The position numbers were made by a program, and so were the translations under genes. This document shows, one piece after another, positions 14,437-19,033 of a stretch of 19,033 nt of DNA; within the stretch, counting starts at the first letter, position 1; each line of letters starts with the position of its first letter. Source of the stretch: Halovenus sp. (GTDB lineage Archaea; Halobacteriota; Halobacteria; Halobacteriales; Haloarculaceae); contig JAQCNR010000378.1 in assembly GCA_028274925.1 (NCBI GenBank), positions 1-19,033 on the forward strand. Direction: 5' to 3'. The notes under the pieces are model-generated. The model was not told where the DNA came from. It made no database searches and saw only the letters and a list, made by a program, of their open reading frames with translations.

Positions 14437-14471
14437 ATGGGCATATCCGAAAAGAAAATATTAAAGCCCAT
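14437..14471. promoter_or_regulatory. Inverted repeat around the metE-pair promoter
   Basis: ATGGGC at 14437-14442 and GCCCAT at 14466-14471 are perfect 6-bp inverted arms, 23 bp apart, enclosing CCGAAAAG and the TATA box. The position would let a dimeric protein block TFB/TBP binding. A stem-loop in RNA is unlikely, since the predicted transcription start lies after it. Confidence 0.4.
14457..14466 (+). promoter_or_regulatory. TATA box of the metE pair
   Basis: AATATTAAAG on the plus strand is centred about 29 bp before the ATG at 14491, with CCGAAAAG (BRE-like) upstream. It supports the start at 14491 over the in-frame ATGs at 14437 and 14473. Confidence 0.6.
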
Positions 14472-14490
14472 CATGGCGTACGAAGATTCA

Positions 14491-15483
14491 ATGACAGAGA
14501 TTGTTGCGACGACACCGGGGTTGTATCCGTTGCCCGACTGGGCCAAGGAGCAACTCAAAAATCAGAAGGGTAACCAGAAAGTGGACCTCATCGGCGGCGA
14601 CGAGGGTGAAGAGATTCAGCAGTCCTACGCAGAGGTCCGCGAGGAGTTCATCAACGCACAGCAGGCCGCAAGCCTCGACCGAATCGTCGAAGGACAAGGC
14701 CGGTGGGACGATATGCTCGCCCACCCGCTGGCGGTCAACGACGCCGTCGACACGCAGGGAATTGTCCGGTACTACGACAACAACAACTTCTACCGCGACC
14801 CAGTCGTCACTGGCGAACTTTCTGCGAGTGGTGACGTAGCTGACGAACTCGAAGCAGCACAGGAGCAGACCGACGGCCTGCAGGCCGTGCTCCCCGGCCC
14901 GTACTCGCTTGCGGACCTAGCGACTGACGAGTACTACGGCGACGACGCCTCGTTCCAGGCCGCAATCGGCGAGTTCCTCGCCGAGGAAGCTGATCACCTG
15001 CCCGATGTCGAGACGCTCTTTCTGCTCGAACCGTCGCTCGTCGAGAATGCGCCCGAGGATGGTGCCGACGAGCGCGCAAGCGAAGCTATCGACACTGTCG
15101 CTGCTGCGACCGACGCCGACGTCGTTGTCCACCCGTACTGGGGCGCACTGGAGGAGAAGGTCTACGCCCACGTGATGGACGCCGACATCGACGCGCTCGG
15201 CTTCGACCTGATTTCCGACCACGAACAGAATGTCTACAACGCACAGGAGTACGGCACGCCTGACGACGTTGCGCTGGGCATCGTCGACGGCCAGAACACG
15301 CTGGTCGAAGACCCAGAAACACTCGAAGAGCGAATCGAGTGGTTCACCGACCAGACCCAGCAAAACGACTACGAGCGAATCTACGCGACGACCAACACGG
15401 AGACGTTCTACCTGCCGGTCAACCGCTTCGAGGAGAAACTGGAGGCGCTTGGCGCACTCAACAAGACAGAGGTGACAGCATGA
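14491..15483 (+). CDS. MetE-like methionine synthase partner protein without zinc ligands
   Basis: A 330-residue TIM-barrel protein of the MetE/core-MetE superfamily, beginning MTEIVATTPGLYPLPDWAK. It is paired with the catalytic MetE gene directly downstream. At the places where MetE has H-x-C and a later C, it reads VVHPYWGALEE and TNTETFYLPVNRFEE: a histidine remains, but the cysteines are gone, so by itself it should not activate homocysteine. It may bind the methyl donor or form a heteromer with the downstream protein. In many haloarchaea the two genes are annotated together as methionine synthase. The start is set by the TATA box at 14457-14466; two upstream in-frame ATGs (14437, 14473) lie in the promoter. 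The stop overlaps the next ATG (ATGA). Confidence 0.85.
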   Translation: MTEIVATTPGLYPLPDWAKEQLKNQKGNQKVDLIGGDEGEEIQQSYAEVREEFINAQQAASLDRIVEGQGRWDDMLAHPLAVNDAVDTQGIVRYYDNNNFYRDPVVTGELSASGDVADELEAAQEQTDGLQAVLPGPYSLADLATDEYYGDDASFQAAIGEFLAEEADHLPDVETLFLLEPSLVENAPEDGADERASEAIDTVAAATDADVVVHPYWGALEEKVYAHVMDADIDALGFDLISDHEQNVYNAQEYGTPDDVALGIVDGQNTLVEDPETLEERIEWFTDQTQQNDYERIYATTNTETFYLPVNRFEEKLEALGALNKTEVTA

Positions 15484-16541
15484 CGAGAGAGCAATTCAGA
15501 CCCGAGAATCACGACAACGACCACTTCCTGCTGACGACTGTCGTCGGTTCGTACCCGAAGCCAAAGTGGCTGCACCGCGCCCGTGACCTCTTCGAGGATG
15601 AAGACCACGACTTCGACGCGGAGAACTTCGAGGAAGCCAAAGACGACGCCTCCCGGCTAATCAGCAAGAAGCACGAACGCTGTGGACTGGATGTCGTGGT
15701 CGACGGCGAGATGCGGCGCAACGAGATGGTCGAGTACTTCGCCCACCGCATCGACGGCTACGAGTTCAACGGCCCAGTGAAGGTGTGGGGTCACAACTAC
15801 TTCGACAAACCTAGCGTCGTCGAAGAGGTCGAATACGACGAAGAGTGGCTCATCTCCGAGTACGACTTTACTACTGATGTCACGGACGTGCCTGTGAAAG
15901 TCCCGATTACGGGACCGTACACCCTCGCCAAGTGGTCGTTCAACGAGGTCTACGAGGACCACGAAGAACTGGCCTACGAACTGGCCGAACTGGTCAACGA
16001 GGAAATCGAAGGACTGGTCGAGGCCGGCGCGCGATACATCCAGATTGACGAACCCGCGCTGGCGACGACGCCAGACGACCACGCCATCGTCGGCGAGTGT
16101 CTCGAACGAATCGTCGACGACGTCCCCGACGATGTCCGGCTTGGCCTTCACGTCTGTTACGGTGACTACTCGCGCATCTACCCCGAGATGCTCGATTATC
16201 CCGTCGAGGAGTACGACCTCGAACTCTGCAACGGCGATTACGACCAACTCGGCGTTTTCAAAGCCGACAAGTTCACGAAAGACCTCGCGCTGGGTGTGGT
16301 GGATGTCCACGTTCGTGAACCCGAACCGGTCGAAGAAATCAAGGAGAACATCAAGAAAGGACTGGAGATTGTCCCGCCAGAGCGCCTGACAATCAGTCCA
16401 GACTGTGGTCTGAAGCTCCTGCCGCGGGACGTTGCCTACGGCAAGATGGAGAACATGGTGCAGGCTGCCCGCGAAGTCGAAGAAGAACTCGACGCCGGTG
16501 AAATCGAGATTGACGCACCGACGATTTCCGCAGACGACTGA
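15480..16541 (+). CDS. metE: Core-MetE methionine synthase, zinc-containing
   Basis: A 353-residue cobalamin-independent methionine synthase catalytic unit. It opens with TTVVGSYPKPKWLH (19-32), typical of the MetE C-terminal barrel. All four zinc ligands can be placed: H224 and C226 (LHVCYGDY), E248 (DLELCNGDY) and C309 (ISPDCGLKLLP). It binds homocysteine thiolate on zinc and methylates it. Archaeal core MetE lacks the folate-binding N-terminal domain of bacterial MetE and may take methyl from a corrinoid or another donor; the donor here cannot be read. It is translationally coupled to the preceding MetE-like gene. It ends 18 bp before the stop of the convergent ABC permease, with a short T-run (TTTTCC) between. 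Confidence 0.93.
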   Translation: MTREQFRPENHDNDHFLLTTVVGSYPKPKWLHRARDLFEDEDHDFDAENFEEAKDDASRLISKKHERCGLDVVVDGEMRRNEMVEYFAHRIDGYEFNGPVKVWGHNYFDKPSVVEEVEYDEEWLISEYDFTTDVTDVPVKVPITGPYTLAKWSFNEVYEDHEELAYELAELVNEEIEGLVEAGARYIQIDEPALATTPDDHAIVGECLERIVDDVPDDVRLGLHVCYGDYSRIYPEMLDYPVEEYDLELCNGDYDQLGVFKADKFTKDLALGVVDVHVREPEPVEEIKENIKKGLEIVPPERLTISPDCGLKLLPRDVAYGKMENMVQAAREVEEELDAGEIEIDAPTISADD

Positions 16542-16559
16542 GCGGATTCGTTTTCCTCG

Positions 16560-17408
16560 CTATCCGATATTCGCGCGGTCGAACCGCCAGATACCGATCA
16601 ACAGTGGGATGACTAGCCAGGCGGCCAGCAATGCTAGCCCCATCTCACCCCGGACATACCACGCCATCTCCTCGGGGTTCAGTCGTTGGACCGTGAGGAA
16701 ATTGTCGGGGAAGGCCAGCAGCACCGAACTGAGATAGGACTGTGTCGGACTGATAACCATCGTGATGAAGGTCAGTGGGTCCTGCCCGACGCCCGCGTTG
16801 AGCAGGTCGTTGAGGACGTAGTCGAGCAATCCGCGAATGGAGAGGTCACCAAAGATGACGAGCAGATTTGTCACGAAGTAGAAGCCGAGTGCACCGCCCA
16901 TCGCGCGCGACCGAGAACTGGTCGACGCCGAGATGGCGATTGCGACGGCGACGTAGGCAAGTGCGTACAGCGTCGTCAGCGCCGCGACAGCAACGAACGT
17001 CCCAAGTCTCAGTTCGTCGAACCAGACAACTGACAGCCCGGCGGCGATGACAAAGGCGACCAGCAGCGAGGCGCTGACCACCGACGTCCGTGAGAGGAAC
17101 TTTCCGAGGACGAGTTCGCGGCGGTTGATCGGCGTCGAGAGCAGGAACTTGATGCTCCCCGACTCGCGTTCGCCAGCAATCGAGAGATACGCGGCAACCA
17201 GTGCAATTGCCGGAATGAACAGCGCGCCGATGAAGACGAGGTTCCACAGCGCAAGCAGAACCTCCGGCAATCCTCTGAACCCGCCGCTGACGTTGATCTG
17301 GTAGAAAAACAGCACCGTCACCAGCGTAAACAGCAGGCCGACGAACCAGACGATTTTCGCCCGGCGCACGTCGAGAATATCCTTGCGCATCACACCGAAG
17401 GCACTCAT
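16560..17408 (-). CDS. ABC-2 type transporter permease (NosY-like)
   Basis: A 282-residue membrane protein. About six hydrophobic segments are visible, including VWFVGLLFTLVTVLFFY near 20, GALFIPAIALVAAYLSIAG near 56, an SRTSVVSASLLVAFVIAAG segment near 108, a long VAVAALTTLYALAYVAVAIAI segment near 139, and a last one near the C-terminus (LLAAWLVIPLLIGIW). The cytoplasmic loop ERESGSIKFLLSTPINRREL is the coupling helix typical of ABC-2/NosY permeases. It is an exporter subunit; the substrate is unknown. Its ATG overlaps the stop of the upstream ATPase (ATGA), so the two form one operon and presumably one complex. Confidence 0.9.
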   Translation of the reverse strand: MSAFGVMRKDILDVRRAKIVWFVGLLFTLVTVLFFYQINVSGGFRGLPEVLLALWNLVFIGALFIPAIALVAAYLSIAGERESGSIKFLLSTPINRRELVLGKFLSRTSVVSASLLVAFVIAAGLSVVWFDELRLGTFVAVAALTTLYALAYVAVAIAISASTSSRSRAMGGALGFYFVTNLLVIFGDLSIRGLLDYVLNDLLNAGVGQDPLTFITMVISPTQSYLSSVLLAFPDNFLTVQRLNPEEMAWYVRGEMGLALLAAWLVIPLLIGIWRFDRANIG

Positions 17409-18379
17409 TGTACCACCTCCGCTGGCTGTTGTTCCGTAGACTGGCTCTCGCTTTCAGCTGCGGTGGCCGAGTCGGCCGAACTGTCGCTCGTGTAGGTGTT
17501 GAACAACTGTTCGAGCGAGGTATCCTCGGAGAGAATATCCTCGACAGTGGTCTGTTCGTCCAGCGCGGTGACGACGCGAACCTTCGCCGCGGCGTCGGCC
17601 AGCGTCGCGTCCACAGTGTTGTCCTCGACGGTGACCGCTTGCACGCCGTCGATAGCTCGTGCGTGCTCGGCCGCCGCCGGGTCGGCAACCTCGACGCGAA
17701 TCGACGCGCCAAGGTCCAGTTCTCCGCGAAGTTCGTCGAGTGTTCCTTCGGCGACGAGTTCTCCCTCGTTCATGATCCCAACGCGGTCACAGACAGCCTC
17801 GACTTCGCCGAGGATGTGACTCGAAAAGAAGACCGTTCGGCTAGAGGCAGCCTCCTCGCGGATGATTTCGCGCATCTCCTGCATCCCGGTTGGGTCCAGC
17901 CCAGAGGATGGCTCGTCCAGAATCAGCAAGTCGGGGTCACCGGTCAGTGCCATCCCGAACGCTAGCCGCTGTTGCATCCCCTTGGAGTAGCCGCTAATTG
18001 GGCGGTCGCCGTCTGCTGGCGAGAGCCCAACGCGTTCGAGCGTCGCCTCGACATCGGGGTCGGCCCCTTTGGATTTGGCCATCCAGTTGAGATGTTCACG
18101 GCCAGTGAGTCGGTCGTACAGTTCCGCGCCCTCGGGGAGCACGCCGATTCGCTGTCTGATCTGCTTTGCCTCTCTCGTCGGGTCGTGACCAAGCACCCGT
18201 GCTGACCCAGAACTTGGCCGGATCAGGTCCAGCAACATGTTGATCGTTGTCGACTTCCCAGCGCCGTTCGGGCCGAGAAAGCCGTATATTTCACCGTCCT
18301 CAACGGCAAGGTCTAATCCCTCGACAGCAGTCACGTCGCCGAAGGTTTTGGTCAGATTGGTCGTTTCGATAACGCTCAT
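17405..18379 (-). CDS. ABC transporter ATP-binding protein
   Basis: A 324-residue ATPase. Walker A GPNGAGKST (36-44), signature YSKGMQQR (131-138, a variant of LSGGQ), Walker B LLILDEPSSGLDP (151-163) and the switch histidine in SSHILGE (H188) are all present. After the ATPase domain (to about 230) comes a DUF4162-like C-terminal domain, then a polar S/E/Q/A-rich tail of about 30 residues at the end. It pairs with the ABC-2 permease gene. The frame is open to 18481, but the extra 34 residues are basic and proline-rich and overlap the promoter; a TATA box at 18402-18409 supports the ATG at 18379. Confidence 0.94.
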   Translation of the reverse strand: MSVIETTNLTKTFGDVTAVEGLDLAVEDGEIYGFLGPNGAGKSTTINMLLDLIRPSSGSARVLGHDPTREAKQIRQRIGVLPEGAELYDRLTGREHLNWMAKSKGADPDVEATLERVGLSPADGDRPISGYSKGMQQRLAFGMALTGDPDLLILDEPSSGLDPTGMQEMREIIREEAASSRTVFFSSHILGEVEAVCDRVGIMNEGELVAEGTLDELRGELDLGASIRVEVADPAAAEHARAIDGVQAVTVEDNTVDATLADAAAKVRVVTALDEQTTVEDILSEDTSLEQLFNTYTSDSSADSATAAESESQSTEQQPAEVVQ

Positions 18380-18401
18380 ACCGCCCCATTCGATAGCCGG
18401 T

Positions 18402-18409
18402 GTAATGTA
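18402..18409 (-). promoter_or_regulatory. TATA box of the ABC transporter operon
   Basis: The minus strand reads CTACATTACA, centred 27 bp upstream of the ATG at 18379, in the 114-bp region shared with mutS. Confidence 0.45.
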
Positions 18410-18462
18410 GTCAGGTGGGGGATTTCTCGGCAAGAAACGCGGGGGCGGTCCGTACCCGTGAC

Positions 18463-18470
18463 GTTTTAAT
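18463..18470 (+). promoter_or_regulatory. TATA box of mutS
   Basis: GTTTTAAT on the plus strand, centred 27 bp before the ATG at 18494, with no Shine-Dalgarno. It is divergent from the ABC promoter. Confidence 0.55.
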
Positions 18471-18493
18471 CGGCGACGCACGCAGGGGTTGGT

Positions 18494-19033
18494 ATGACAG
18501 GAATCGTCGGCGAGTTTTTCGACCTGAAAGCCGACACTGACGCGGATATTCTGGCGATGCAGGTCGGGGATTTCTACGAGTTTTTCGACGAGGACGCCGA
18601 ACTCGTTGCCGAGGAACTCGAACTGAAAGTCTCACAGAAGTCCTCGCACGGATCTTCGTACCCGATGGCTGGCGTTCCCGTCGCTGACCTCACACCGTAT
18701 CTCACCGCGCTGGTCGAACGCGGCTACCGTGTTGCTGTGGCGGACCAGCACGAACGCGGTGACGACCACGCACGCGAAATTACACGAGTTGTCACACCCG
18801 GGACGCTCCTCGAACGGACCGACGCTGACTCACAGTATCTCGCCGCAGTCGTCGAAAGCGAGGACGGCTATGGGCTCGCATTCGCTGACGTAACGACCGG
18901 TCAGTTTCACGTCTCGAGCGTCTCGGGACCTGACGCCGAAGACCGACTCCTCGCCGAACTCTACCGCTTCGACCCCGCGGAAGTGTTATTGGGGCCAGAT
19001 TTGCGCACTGACGAACCACTGCTGGAGCGACTC
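18494..19033 (+). CDS. mutS: DNA mismatch repair protein MutS (N-terminal part, runs off the window)
   Basis: 180 residues, open to the window end. It is MutS domain I and the start of domain II. The mismatch-reading motif is GDFYEFF (25-31), with the phenylalanine (F27) and glutamate (E29) of the FxE pair. PMAGVPVADLTPYLTALV, GYRVAVADQ and ITRVVTPGTLLE follow, matching canonical MutS1. The N-terminus before the motif is about nine residues shorter than in E. coli MutS. Haloarchaea have several MutS paralogues; presence of FxE puts this in the MutS1 group, but the paralogue cannot be fixed without the ATPase and clamp domains. ATPase and connector domains lie outside the window. Confidence 0.93.
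   Translation, partial: MTGIVGEFFDLKADTDADILAMQVGDFYEFFDEDAELVAEELELKVSQKSSHGSSYPMAGVPVADLTPYLTALVERGYRVAVADQHERGDDHAREITRVVTPGTLLERTDADSQYLAAVVESEDGYGLAFADVTTGQFHVSSVSGPDAEDRLLAELYRFDPAEVLLGPDLRTDEPLLERL

Overview
The window is chromosomal DNA from a halophilic archaeon (class Halobacteria). The evidence is the very acidic proteome, TATA-like boxes about 25-30 bp upstream of first genes that then lack a Shine-Dalgarno (leaderless transcripts), and a set of archaeal or haloarchaeal genes: the rpl7ae-rps28e-rpl24e-ndk operon, the E1-like activator UbaA, a DUF655 gene, KsgA/RsmA, HemK2/Mtq2 and a split core-MetE pair. The genus cannot be fixed from the sequence alone. I found no tRNA, rRNA, CRISPR array or insertion sequence.

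Layout. 1-4483 (minus): the 5' part of a membrane-anchored DUF7345-type protein, a 1040-residue FAD/Fe-S 2-hydroxyacid dehydrogenase fusion, and thyX. 4564-4963 (plus): a small STAS/SEC14-like protein whose expected start codon seems to be missing. 4964-8186 (minus): an archaeal DHH/RecJ-like protein with zinc-ribbon, S1 and OB domains, then an M42 aminopeptidase. 8266-9535 (plus): a small acidic one-span membrane protein and a zincin-2 metalloprotease-like protein. 9532-11894 (minus): ubaA and the operon rpl7ae-rps28e-rpl24e-ndk. 11895-12394: a 500-bp non-coding region with the rpl7ae leader and an array of imperfect 52-62-bp units, each with a short hairpin. 12395-14423 (plus): DUF655-rsmA-hemK2. 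14491-16541 (plus): two overlapping MetE-type genes. 16560-18379 (minus): a two-gene ABC exporter. 18494-19033 (plus): the start of mutS.

How the genes fit together. Ribosome and translation functions dominate the middle: three ribosomal proteins, rRNA dimethylation and probable release-factor methylation. Nucleotide supply and DNA maintenance are represented by ThyX, Ndk, the DHH protein and MutS. UbaA would activate ubiquitin-like SAMPs for sulfur transfer and protein conjugation. The MetE pair makes methionine. Many co-directional genes overlap by 1-4 bases (ATGA or TAATG), so translational coupling is likely.

The gene content is mostly housekeeping and I see no obvious new multi-gene system. 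The parts most worth a second look are the covarying hairpin array at 12065-12350, the rpl7ae leader, the STAS-like gene without a normal start, L24e with lost zinc ligands and a long acidic tail, the DHH protein without its DHH motif, and an inverted repeat around the metE promoter.
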